A stretch of 64,000 bases of DNA from Mytilus galloprovincialis. Taxonomy: Eukaryota > Mollusca > Bivalvia > Mytilida > Mytilidae. A model generated the notes under the pieces. That model did no database searches. It saw only the letters and a list, made by a program, of their open reading frames with translations, and was not told the DNA's origin. This document shows, in pieces, positions 1 to 10,321 of the stretch (the stretch's first letter is position 1; each line of letters opens with the position of its first letter). Where the stretch lies: NCBI RefSeq assembly GCF_965363235.1, contig NC_134839.1, positions 77,835,410-77,899,409 on the forward strand, given 5' to 3'. A program made the position numbers and the translations under genes.

Positions 1-1019
1 TTTTTGGTGCAGAAATTATACGTGTACTGTGTGTCTGGAAATGTTTTTTGCCTAGACCTCAAAGGTCTTGTTGAAATTATATAAAAGATTTTTTTTATCG
101 TAATATGATATTTATTTTATGAAAGGGTAAATTCATTTTATTTGTTCTTAACTATAGATTTCTAGGTGAAAAAATGAAAAATGAAATATGAAACATAAAA
201 TAAAAAAATAAAAGTTAGTTCGTGACTATAGTATTTGACAGAATATAAAATGCAAAAGATCATAGCATAATCAAATTTGTTCAAAACATTTTTTTTTGTG
301 GAGAAAAATATAAATAACGAACATTGAAAAAAGGGGATGCAGTTTTAACATCATGGCATAAAGTGGTGTTCTTACAAAAATGTACAACAAATTAAATAAA
401 ACAAATAAGTCAAATAATGTAATTTAACTTTAGAAGTCAGTTTGGTCTTGTGAGTTTCTTACCTTCACATATATCAGATATATAAATGAATGACCATTTG
501 AAGTTGGATCCTTTTAGTAAGCAGTACAGATGGCTAATATACATGTATGTGTCACCTGGCATCATAAATGCATTGCAATAAGCATATTTGTGTAAATAAT
601 TATGGTTTCCTTTATTTGGCTGTATGAGAGACAACGAATATTAGGCTCAAATGGAAATACAATGCTCTAATCTCAACGAACAGTTAATGTAATGCTTTAA
701 TAGTACCATGTGTTGACAGTTATTGAAATGACTTATAGATTGTGCATACTGTTTCAACTATCTTACCTTACAGTTCATATCATGTACATGTAGACTTCAA
801 ACTTCAATTCCAAACAGAATGAATTTGCGTAACAATAAACTGGGCTCAATGCAAATAAACTTATAATCTACACTTAGACAGAGAGCTCAATCCAATGATA
901 TACTTTGTAATACTGGCCATAATCATTAATTAGTGTCACTGTTAGTTACCATACTGTTTGGAGATCCTGAAGAACTATGAATTAGATGTAAAATACAAAA
1001 TACAAAAGAAGAAAGGAAA
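1..1019. other. AT-rich sequence without a recognisable gene
   Basis: I see no exon with splice sites, no domain motif and no clear repeat boundary here. Short open frames have no coding character. Confidence 0.4.
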
Positions 1020-1300
1020 ATTAAACATTCGATAGTAAAACAGACAATCCTAGTCAACTAAGATTGAACGAGCAGGCTTCGAACTCGCATGCTAATGCAG
1101 TGTTGACCAGTGGCGGATCCAGAAATTTTCATAAGTGGGGGCCCACTGACTGACCTAAGAGGGGGCCCGCTCCAGTCACGCTTCAGTGATTCCCTATATA
1201 AGCAACCAAATTTTTTCCCAAAAAGGGGGGGCCCGGGCCCCCTGGGCCCCCCCCTAAATCCGCCTCTGTTGACTGGCTAGTTATTACATAGATAACTTCT
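1020..1300 (-). repeat. Interspersed repeat R6 with a tRNA-like B box, split by a MITE
   Basis: The stretch around 1040-1107, resuming at 1274, matches a second copy near 18985-19165. Shared parts are a 'caatcctagtcaactaag'-like block and a GTTGAC block. The minus strand at about 1072-1084 has a B-box-like core, which suggests a tRNA-derived repeat. A small inverted-repeat element (1108-1268) has landed inside it. Confidence 0.45.
1108..1268. mobile_element. 161-bp MITE with GC-rich palindromic interior
   Basis: The ends are inverted: CAGTGGCGGATCCAG on the left and, read from the other strand, CAGAGGCGGATTTAG on the right. The 5-bp word TTGAC lies directly outside both ends (1103-1107 and 1269-1273), as expected of a target-site duplication. 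The interior has runs of G and C that can pair (GGGCCCGGGCCC core near 1230). There is no coding capacity. The superfamily is not assigned; a 4-5 bp duplication fits several cut-and-paste families. Confidence 0.75.
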
Positions 1301-1885
1301 TAAATCACGTCCACCAAGACGGTACAAGACCCCTTAACATGGTAGGTACACAAGATGACAAACAATTCTACTATGTAAGTTTTATGTAACATGTAAAAAC
1401 CCGAATTTGATGTCCGATTTTGAAGATTTTGTTAATGCTAATCTTCTAAATGCGTGCAGTTTCTATGATTACTATGCAATATTAACATGACATTTCATTC
1501 AGCTGACTGAGAATTAATCATTTGTATACAAAAGTGGAATTTGAGTGACATTTTTTCCTATAAATGATTTTTTTCGTGCAAAAATTGTCATTTTCTAATT
1601 TTGTACATTCGTTTGCTGGTAATTCAAATTTCATATTATAATGATACTAAAACTTTTGAAAGAAATGATCAAACTTCATAAATTATTGCTTTTAACATCT
1701 ATTCACCTTTCTTTGAAGAACATTTTTATTGGCGTGCCATAAAATATACGCTCCTGTGCTCAATTGAGTCATTGTTGAGTTACTCTGTGAACTGTCTTAT
1801 GACAGTCTTATGACTACACATGTGTTGCGAGCTATCTTTCATCTAGTCAACTATTTAAGGCTAGTTTACTACGGGATGTAGGTAA
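1274..1885. other. No gene seen
   Basis: AT-rich sequence with no coding or repeat signal that I can place, apart from the short R6 remnant at its left edge. Confidence 0.35.
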
Positions 1886-2535
1886 AATTTAGTCAAAATC
1901 TAGATGCATGAGTTATTTTATTACCTATTATTGGCTTTGAAGTAGCTGTAAGTAACTTCAAGTACTCTTAGATCTGTACTAATTGTCTTTTTTGTTGTGG
2001 GGATGTCTAAATACACTGTCACATCCACGCTGGTTTTTTTTTGTTAGATGTATTCTTGTTACATTCTATATGTGCATACCCGAAGTTAGGAGCCTGTAAT
2101 TGAGTGGTTGTCATTTTTTGGTGTTTCTCATATTTGTTTTTCCTTTACTGTTTTGCATAGTTTGTTCCTATGTTGAACCATTAAACCACTGCTCCAGCTT
2201 AGCATAACGGTTTGACACCTACGCAATAGTTTAACTATGCAACATTATTTATATACCTGTCTGAAGCTAGGAGCCTGTAATTCATTGGTTATTTTTGGTT
2301 ATGTCTGGCATATATGCTTTTCGAAAAATGTTTTGCTATAAATAAGCCGTTAGTTTTCTCAATTGAATAGTTTCATATTTTTCATATCGATAATTCCTTT
2401 AATAGCCGACTATACGGTATGTTTTTTTTCTCCTTGTTGAGTGCAGCACTGCTGCCTATAATTGCTTACATCTACTTTATTTGAACTTTGGTGGATAGTT
2501 GTTTCATTAGCAATCATGCGACATCCCTTATTTTT
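1886..2535 (-). repeat. Diverged copy of interspersed repeat R7-R1
   Basis: On the minus strand this has the same two blocks, in the same order, as 50690-51195. One block (R7) carries a 'GTACTCTYAGATCTGTACT'-like core. The other (R1) has words from the plus copies at 45007-45330 and 46515-46860: a 'gaagatgtggtatgagtgcc' start, a 'ggccttcaac' middle and a 'cctgacttgggacagg' end. Part of the tail is doubled (about 2070-2200 and 2250-2330). It is old and non-coding. Confidence 0.5.
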
Positions 2536-4371
2536 ATCTTCAGTTGATACTCTTTATCTTTTTTGCTACCTCTTTGATAGAAATTGATACTGCTCTTTAT
2601 CCAATCATGATAGACTATTACACTGATAGTGTCACCGCTGCTTCCTAAATGATAGACATTGATGCTTTGGCTTCCACAAATTTCCTGCTTCCTCCGTGAT
2701 AGACATTGATACTGTTGGAAAAGAAATAAGGAGATGCGATATGATTGACAATGATATAACTATACTGTTCATACTGTCTCTCTAAAAACATAGCTCTTAT
2801 CTTTATGAAAGAACTGTGTATTCTTGCATCCACTACATTTATTCTACCTCAATGATATTCTTTAATAATATTGACACTACAACATAGCTCTTGTCTCTGT
2901 AAAAGACGTTAATCATGTCGTTCCCTCCACATTGCTCTCTTTACATCATATATTTTAATGAGTAAAATTGAATTTGTTTAATTTATCATTGCCTTGTCGG
3001 ATTAAGTTTTTACTGTTTAGTAAAGTTTGTGCATAAATCTTCATAAACATTTGAATTACTTTAATCTTGGCTGGTTACTTACTTTTACTGCATGCTTGGT
3101 GGGTGTATTTGAGTCTTTATTGCACCGTTTTGTTGATAATTCACAGTTTGCTGAATAAATCAAGCATAGGCCTTTCTCTTTATATAAGAAGGAAAAGACT
3201 AGACTAAAAATAAAGCAAACTGATTATACTATAGTCTCTAATCTGTTCAGATTTCTTTGGACACAGTAAGCATTAACCACGTCTATGGCCACATCATTCC
3301 AAATTCTGCGGAGAGATTATCATTGATACACTGGCATTTGAAAATACTTATAACAATTACAAAAATTACAATTACAAAAATGTGTGATATTTTTTATAGC
3401 TTCTTTCCAAGAACAAAGACTTTTGATGCAGTTGGAAATTATTTTCTAGGCTCTTCATTAAACAAATAAACTAATGAAGTATTGAGAAATAATTAATCTA
3501 ATGAAATACATAATTATGACATCAATTCTATTGGTCTTTCAGAAAATATAAACTAGTAACACTTTTATCATATGCACACCATAACAACTTATCACATGCA
3601 CACCATAACCAATGAACTGGTTACCTTAGAAAAAAAGTCATCAGAACTAATCAGGTCAGGTTAATTTTTACATCAGCTTTCATTTGATTTCTAATGGTAG
3701 ATCATAATATATATTTTGTGATTTATCTTTGTCACAAAAATGTATTTTTCTTGTATGGTCAGAGACATTTAAATGGAATAGATATTAAAAATCCTTTTTC
3801 TGTAACAGATGTTTGAATTTCAGGTAATGTCTGTTTTTGAGATACTTAATTTTATTATAATGATCTACAAAGTATACGACATTGAAATTATAATGTTAAA
3901 AACGGTATTACAAAACTTGTTTATCAATAGTATTTTTGTCCCTACCCCTTGTTATTTTAACCTTCTACCCTAAAGGTATCTACTTTTGAATTCATGGCAT
4001 TTAGACATGCTAATCTACTAATGCTGGTGCACTTAACACTGTTTCCAAAACTTGAAATAAGCTCAGCATCTGATTAAATGAAAACACAAGCTGGAGATGC
4101 ATCATGGAATCACATGACTTTTCCATACTCATGAAATTTCCCCCTCCCCTACCATGAACAACTAGTTATTTTGTAATAATGATCACATGTTTGAAAAGAT
4201 GTAACAACACCTAGGGTAAGTTTTTCATAAATTATTTTGATTTTTGGGTTACATTTCAAGGATTCAATTATTTTACTATGAAATCGCTATGTTGCGAAAT
4301 TTTACTTTAACTGAAACAAGGACTGCATGTTTGATTAAGAAAACTTTTTGGCCTGAATGGACCCTCACAAT
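2536..4371. other. No gene seen
   Basis: AT-rich sequence with many short open frames but no domain, splice-flanked exon or repeat border that I can support. A short doubled phrase around 3570-3610 (CACACCATAAC twice) is the only local structure noted. Confidence 0.35.
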
Positions 4372-4744
4372 AGTTATTAAAGGTACCAGGATTAAAATTA
4401 AGTACGCCAGACGCGCGTTTCATTTACATAAGAATCATCAGTGACGCTCATATCAAAAATTTTTTTTTGGCCAAACAAGTACAAAGTTAATGAGAATTGA
4501 AGTTCCAAAATTCCAACAAGTTGTGCCTAATACGGCTATGGTAATCCTGGTATAAAAAAATCCTTCGTTTTTCGAAGAAGTGCAAAGTTTTGTAAACAGG
4601 GCATTGTTTAAAAATGACCACATTATTGATATCTATGTCAAAACCGAAGTGTTACCTACTGGGCTGGTGATACCCTCGGGGACGAAACGTCCACCAGCAG
4701 TGGCATCGACCCAGTGGTGTAAATAGTTATCAAAGGTACCAGGA
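4372..4744 (-). repeat. Hammerhead-bearing repeat, one 353-bp period with a direct repeat at each end
   Basis: A 20-bp word of the form AGTTATYAAAGGTACCAGGA occurs at 4372-4391 and again at 4725-4744, so just over one unit of a 353-bp repeat is present. Inside is a minus-strand hammerhead-like motif (4402-4451). Tandem or end-repeated units with hammerheads are what PLE pLTRs and retrozymes look like. No protein is coded. Confidence 0.6.
4402..4451 (-). ncRNA. Degenerate hammerhead ribozyme motif
   Basis: Read on the minus strand, it has stem I GCGTCA with TGGCGT, the core CTGATGA, then GAAAC, loop GCGC and GTC at the cleavage position. Stem II pairs poorly compared with the intact copies (21012-21058), so this copy is probably inactive. 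Confidence 0.55.
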
Positions 4745-4747
4745 CGC

Positions 4748-4935
4748 GCGGAGCACCTGAGATCACCCCTAGTTTTTTGGTGGGGTTCGTGTTGTTTATT
4801 CTGTAGTTTTCTATGTTGTGTAATGTGTGCTGTTGTTTGTTTGTCTTTTTCATTTTTAGCCATGACGTTGTCAGTTTGTTTTAGATTTATGAGCTTGACT
4901 GTCCCTTTGGTATCTTTCGTCCCTCTTTTATTACA
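4748..4935 (+). repeat. Interspersed repeat R3
   Basis: It starts GAGCACCTGAGATCACC and holds the block CCATGACGTTGTCAGTTT. Other copies are at 54163-54335 (+), about 29930-30030 (+), 26036-26530 (-) and 36068-36340 (-). It is non-coding and the family is not identified. Confidence 0.55.
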
Positions 4936-5989
4936 ATTGTTATTTCAAGGATTCTGTTACCTGTAAAGAACGCGAAACTCTCCCAACATTGAATATTGGA
5001 ATAAACATCCTAGTTCTGACAGGAAGTGGCTGCCCATTTATTTTTCCCCATAAGATCATTCCTTATCATATTTATAAATATAGATCGAGCATAGTCCTAC
5101 ATATCTATATCTAAGTCAATGTTTTGTGTGTTGCAGATTTTTGTCGCACTTAAGTCATTTTTAGATTTTTGTAACGCGCATGCCTACAGCTTCCGTCAAT
5201 CGAAGACAACACGCGGTTTATAAACAACACACATTATGGTTTGTATACTTATTTGATCTATCAAACTAGAATTATACGAAAATGTTCTTATAGCCTTGGA
5301 CACAACTTTACTTTTTTCAAAGCAAATGCTTCGGAGACTCTGCATTCTAACACTAATCACCCTGTTTCTCTTTCACACTTATTACCCTGTTGTTTATGCA
5401 AATTTAGTGTTTATTCCTCATTTTGATTCATTCGATCTAATGCTTTTAGACTGGGATTTATACAATATTGCATACCTGGCAGTTGCAGAAACTTAAGTTA
5501 ATATACACCACTAATTAAAGAGCTTCCCGCCTTTATTTTTACATTACAGCCGCCATTTTGAAATTAATGCTGCCATTGGCTGTAAACATCAAAGCTTTAC
5601 TTCCTGTCATGTGATTAAAATACGCATTGTTATCTGTTATTATGTCCTAAAATCTTAAAATAACTATAACCCTTTCCGTATGTAAAATGAAATTATTTTT
5701 GGGTGAACCAGATTCAGTTCTTCTAGGGATACATGTTATTGGCAAAATTGATTTGTTATTATCTTGTAGCAATAATCAGAAAGGGATATGAAATTATTCT
5801 TAAAATATTTAAGTGTTATATAAGTTAAGTGTAGATTTAGAAATGAAACAGTTTGGCAGCCTATAATTATTTTTCTCATAAATTCGTTTTTTTGAACATG
5901 GCGAACAAAAATACTATGCATCATCTTATTGAAATCAACATTTAAAACTATAGTCATACAATTAAAGTTGATCGAGTGTTCAAGCACAA
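4936..5989. other. No gene seen
   Basis: No splice-flanked exon or recognised domain. A 66-residue hydrophobic open frame near 5296 is not supported by context. Confidence 0.3.
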
Positions 5990-6995
5990 TGCTTTAAATC
6001 ATTGTTGATTTTCCTAGCAGTGATATGTAAACAATTAACTAACTAATAGTTATACGATCTCACATTTATAGCCAAATATTAACAAAATAAATCATACGGT
6101 GTTAGTTTCCTTACCTCATTTGAAATTTGTATTATCTTACAAATATGTATGTGACTTTCTCACAGACTATTGATAAGTTCACAGAATAAAATAGAGTTTA
6201 AAAATGCTGCCTGTTGTAACTTGTTTATAATTGTCAGTGTTCTATTGGATGCAAACGTTTAACATATGCTGTGTCCTATTAAGTTTAAAGGTGAACATTT
6301 AAAAATAGATAATATATTATATTTCTAAGTATATTTACAAATGTAGCAAATGTAAACAAATTGGTTAAACATAATGCAGCAAATCAGGTTAATATATGTT
6401 ATCATGCCCTTAATTCAAAAATATATAAATTCAATAAGCAAAATGAACAAAAATAATTAAGTCCGATAAAAATTCAAAACTTTATCAGATGGCAACGTGA
6501 AAGTCTCAAACCCATCAAACCAATGGATAATAACTGCCATATTCCTGACTTGGTACAGGCATTCAAATGATTTTTTTTTTGGTTCAAAGCCATAACAATA
6601 TATATTGAATTTTAGGGTTTTAAGTGTCTACTCACTGTTTTAAATTATTGTTGAATTTCATAGCAATATTATCCAGATACTAGTTATACGATTTCATATT
6701 TAGAGCACAAAAAATAACAAAATACTTCATACGTTAATATTCTTACCGTATTTGAAAATGTGTTATACCTTAACAAATATGTGAGTTTCTCAAAGATTAA
6801 AAACTAGTGCATTGATTAAAACATTATTAAAATATGTTGCCTGTTGTTACTTGTTTATAATAGTTAGTTCTATTGGATGCAAACTTTTCGTTTACCATAT
6901 TATGTCACGTGTTTATTTGAAGGATAGACATTTAAAAATAGATAATACATTCTATATCTAAATATAGTTGGCAAATGTAAACAAGTTGGATATTG
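5990..6995. repeat. Diverged tandem duplication (about 375-bp blocks, 655 bp apart)
   Basis: The block 5990-6365 is repeated at about 6645-6995 in the same order and orientation. Shared phrases include TAGTTATACGAT, GCCTGTTGT.ACTTGTTTATAAT, TTCTATTGGATGCAAAC and ACATTTAAAAATAGATAAT. The copies differ by scattered substitutions and small indels, so the duplication is old. The spacer (6366-6644) includes a copy of repeat R5. Confidence 0.7.
6455..6580 (+). repeat. Interspersed repeat R5
   Basis: It carries the phrases AAAATTCAAAAC, ATGGCAA, ATAACTGCCATATTCCTGAC and TTGGTACAGGCAT. Related copies are at 40545-40735 (+), 33645-33715 (+, partial), 8425-8560 (-), 23440-23530 (-) and 26290-26410 (-). 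Confidence 0.5.
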
Positions 6996-6999
6996 AAAT

Positions 7000-7954
7000 A
7001 TGGTTATTCCGCCTTTCCAACCCTAAACTGGTTATAATTGAGGTGTTATTTTGATTAAATGTTTAGACAATTGTTTTATTCTTAAGTGTCACAAATTATT
7101 GCTGATAATGCTCATGTTGATAGAAATAAAATTTTGCTTTTAACGGATTGTAGGAAGAAGACCTAAAGATCAAAATTGGAAAAACATACATCTGTAGTAA
7201 CTGCTTTGATAATAACCCTTACCCAAGTATGTATATCAACATTGTATCTAAGCTGAACGATAGACAACTACTTTAAATCTTTATGTGTTATTATATTGAA
7301 CGGATGATATCGGTGTCTATGCATACGACACCCAATTCAACAATGATCACATAGTACGTGGAAATTCAAAATCACAAACCGCTTGTGATCATAAAATCAA
7401 AACGAATATTAATTTGGTTTGGCGCAATTTTCAATTGCTTTCCTTGCATCAGCGTTATTGTTGATGTCATTATTCTGGTTACGTGCTAATAACTTGTTGT
7501 GATAAGAATTAAAAAATTGCTCACACTGAAACTGCAAACTAAAAATTCCATAAAATTGCAGTTGTCTGTTACGTAATCGTGACTCAGACAGAACTACATG
7601 GAGTTAAAAATGAAAAAAATACTGATACGGAACAACACCATTCGATGAAAGAAAACTAATTTTAAAAACAAAAATATAAAACGTCCACTTTGCTACAGAA
7701 GTCTTATTATCGAAATTGGAGACGCCTTTCCTGTCAACAGACCGGTTTCGTTTCTTTTTGACTTCATGCAATGCCCTTTGGTTATGTTTTCACCCTGATT
7801 TGTAAGTTCTGAGTGGATCAATGAATTTAATCATATTGGTAAACTACTCTTGCCTCTTATGTTATGTTACCGATATGTTCGACAGCTACAGTTTATGTGT
7901 TCAAATAAAACTACCAATAACGATAACACTGAATTTATGTTTTTCTACTTTCAG
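7000..7954. other. Probable intron of the gene ending at 8127
   Basis: No exon is recognised here. It is called intron because 7955 is preceded by a good polypyrimidine-AG acceptor and the coding exon opens directly after it. Confidence 0.4.
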
Positions 7955-8127
7955 GATGCACACAACAGAGATATAATATCATACAGAGATGTGTCAAGTG
8001 TGGAGGAATATCAAATAACACAGGATCGTACTGTCAATCATGTTTGTGCTTTTTGAGCGACGACAGTGACATAGATGTATTTCCTAGATCTGGTCAAACA
8101 GAGCCATACGGGGTGCACAAACAATAA
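7955..8127 (+). CDS. Last exon of a gene ending in a Cys-rich A20-like zinc finger
   Basis: The exon starts after an acceptor (TTTCTACTTTCAG) and stays open for 56 codons to TAA at 8125-8127. The first two bases finish a codon, so the intron is phase 1. The peptide holds C-x2-C and C-x2-C pairs about 11 residues apart, in RCVKCGGISNNTGSYCQSC, followed by an acidic stretch (SDDSDID) and a short polar tail. The spacing recalls A20-type or other small treble-clef zinc fingers, which bind ubiquitin in known members; that role is inference. A poly(A) signal follows at 8199. The last exon at 56265-56572 ends in a related finger and also enters in phase 1, so the two genes may be paralogues. Upstream exons were not found. 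Confidence 0.6.
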
Positions 8128-8198
8128 CTCTATTTATGTATGTGCGTATTTTTCTATCTCATGTATATTGTGGCAATCGAGTAATTTATAAAGAAACC

Positions 8199-8204
8199 AA
8201 TAAA
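8199..8204 (+). promoter_or_regulatory. AATAAA poly(A) signal
   Basis: A canonical hexamer 72 bases after the stop codon at 8127, well placed to end that transcript. Confidence 0.6.
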
Positions 8205-9334
8205 TATCTTTATATTACCTAATGTGTAATGAATGTCATTGAGATCGCAAAAATGTCTCAAGTCAAAAATGAAGTCAGTAAGCTTCCAAAGTAATACTCC
8301 AAGGTTTTTTCCTTCATTATCTTTTGCACATTTTAACATGTTTACCTATTACGTCTGTTTGCTTTGTTCACGTATCGTTGTAAATAAAATGAAAACTGAT
8401 GCAACTGTAATACAAGTGAGAGGTTAACTAGCTATAAAACCAGGTTCAATCCACCTTTTTCTACATAAGTTAATTCCAAGTCAAGAACATAACTGTTGTT
8501 ATCCATTCGTTTGGTATGTTTGAGCTTTTGATTTTGCCATTTGATAGGGACTTTCTTTTTTTTCTTTTTTTTCTTGGATTTAGAATTTTTGTGATTTTAC
8601 TTTTGCAAGGTAAATTATATTTAAATTCTAGAAAAAAATATTAACAGTGTTACGACAATTGCTTGGTTTACAACAAAGCAGAATCATTTAATCCGCTAGC
8701 CAAACCAATTATAACAGCCATTTACTGATTACTTAAACTACACCGATTGTGAACTGCTATTGTACAATCCAAGAGAGCGGTATACAATGAATCTATCTTA
8801 CAAATCACTAAACAGAAGCATTTTCAAAAACTTTAAAACAAATAATTTAACAAGAGTTGCATCGCTTTATAAGATTGTTTTTCATGCTTTTAAAAGCTAG
8901 ACTAAATACTTGCAGTTTACTATGACATCTTATAAATTTCAAAGTGTGCTGCTACTTAAATAAAATCATGACCTCTAAGTTATCTGTGTTTGGATAAAAC
9001 CGTTCGGAAGGGGTTGGGTCGTTAATGCTATTCAACTTCGGACTTTATTTGGACTTACATTTTTTTTCTTTCGAGCGTCACTGATATGTGTTTTGTTGAA
9101 AAAGTAATATACCTGGTACTTTCAATAATATTTTTTTGCTGCGGATGAAGGCATCTGTAATCTCGAAAAACTTTAAATCCAACACAATCGGGCATCCTCA
9201 TATCAATAAAGTAAATAATATTGACGTCAGTGTTAATAATCTTGTTAATTATTTTTTTCTTTAATCATTCTATGTTCAATATCTACTGACTAAGTACACA
9301 TCCTTCCAAATACATAAACAAAAGCCATAATACA
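8205..9334. other. Repeat remnants, no gene seen
   Basis: It includes a minus-strand R5 copy (8425-8560). Around 9030-9120 is a worn hammerhead repeat: GAGCGTCACTGATATG is recognisable but the core is lost. Confidence 0.4.
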
Positions 9335-10070
9335 ATTCAGAAGGTAAATGAAAATGCTAAAGAGACAACAACCCGACTAAAGATTAGACAACAAACGAAT
9401 GCCACCAATGGGTCTTCAAGTCTTCAGTGAGAGAATGGCGCACCCTAAATAAAAATGTGCACTAGTTCAGTGAAAATGGAAGTCACACTTCAATCCAAAA
9501 CAATTAAATGAACTAAAATTTAAAAAAAATATATATAAGACTAACAAAGGCCAGAGGATCAGAGGTTCCTGACTTGGGACAGGCGCAAAACAAAAGATGC
9601 AGCGAGTTTAAACATGATTTGTGAAATTCTGCATCCGGAGGTGAGCTTCAGCTGGCACAGAAACCAAAATGTGAACTAGTTCAGTGATAATGGACGACAT
9701 ACTAAACGACGAAATATATAAAAGAAACTAAAATGAAAAATCATACAAGATTAACAGAGGCCACAATCCACAGGCTACAGGCTCTTGACTTGCGACAAGC
9801 GTAAAATGCGGCGGGGTTAAACATGTTTTTTTTTATATCTTAACCATCCCCTATACCTCTAGCCAATGTAGAATAAAGAAACATCTAGCCTAGCAATACG
9901 CACACTCAAACTCAATTTAAAGAAGTTTGAGTCCGATGTCAAAATAGGTAACAAAAGAAACTAAGCAAAATGACACTGATACATAAATGAACAAATGACT
10001 ACTATCAGTTACGGACATGCCAGCTCCAGACCTCAATTTAACTGATTGAATGTTTACTTTCAAAAGCATT
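9335..10070 (+). repeat. Interspersed repeat R2, long copy
   Basis: It begins near the words AAAGAGACAACAACCCGAC and GGGTCTTCAA, passes through CTGACTTGGGACAGGCGCAA and CCCTATACCTCTA, and ends near GACATGCCAGCTCCAGAC. The same order is seen at 59433-60104, and in part at 34855-35145, 14468-14580 and 61275-61590. R2 borders PLE reverse transcriptase at 60 kb, so it may be PLE terminal sequence. Confidence 0.6.
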
Positions 10071-10321
10071 ACCTGTCCGTTTAAAACACCAATTCTGTAT
10101 TCTGTATTCTGTATCTTCATATATTCTGCCAATATAGGCACACCGTCAGTACGATGTAATACATCCTATATAAATACAATACACTATAAAAGTATGTCAA
10201 TATATTCTTTCACCAATATCACATATCAAGTCTTATTTACGAAACTTAGAATAGACTTACTTTTAATTAATAATAACTTACAGTCCACATTCAACTACTA
10301 CTTAGCTAAATGGGACTTTCT

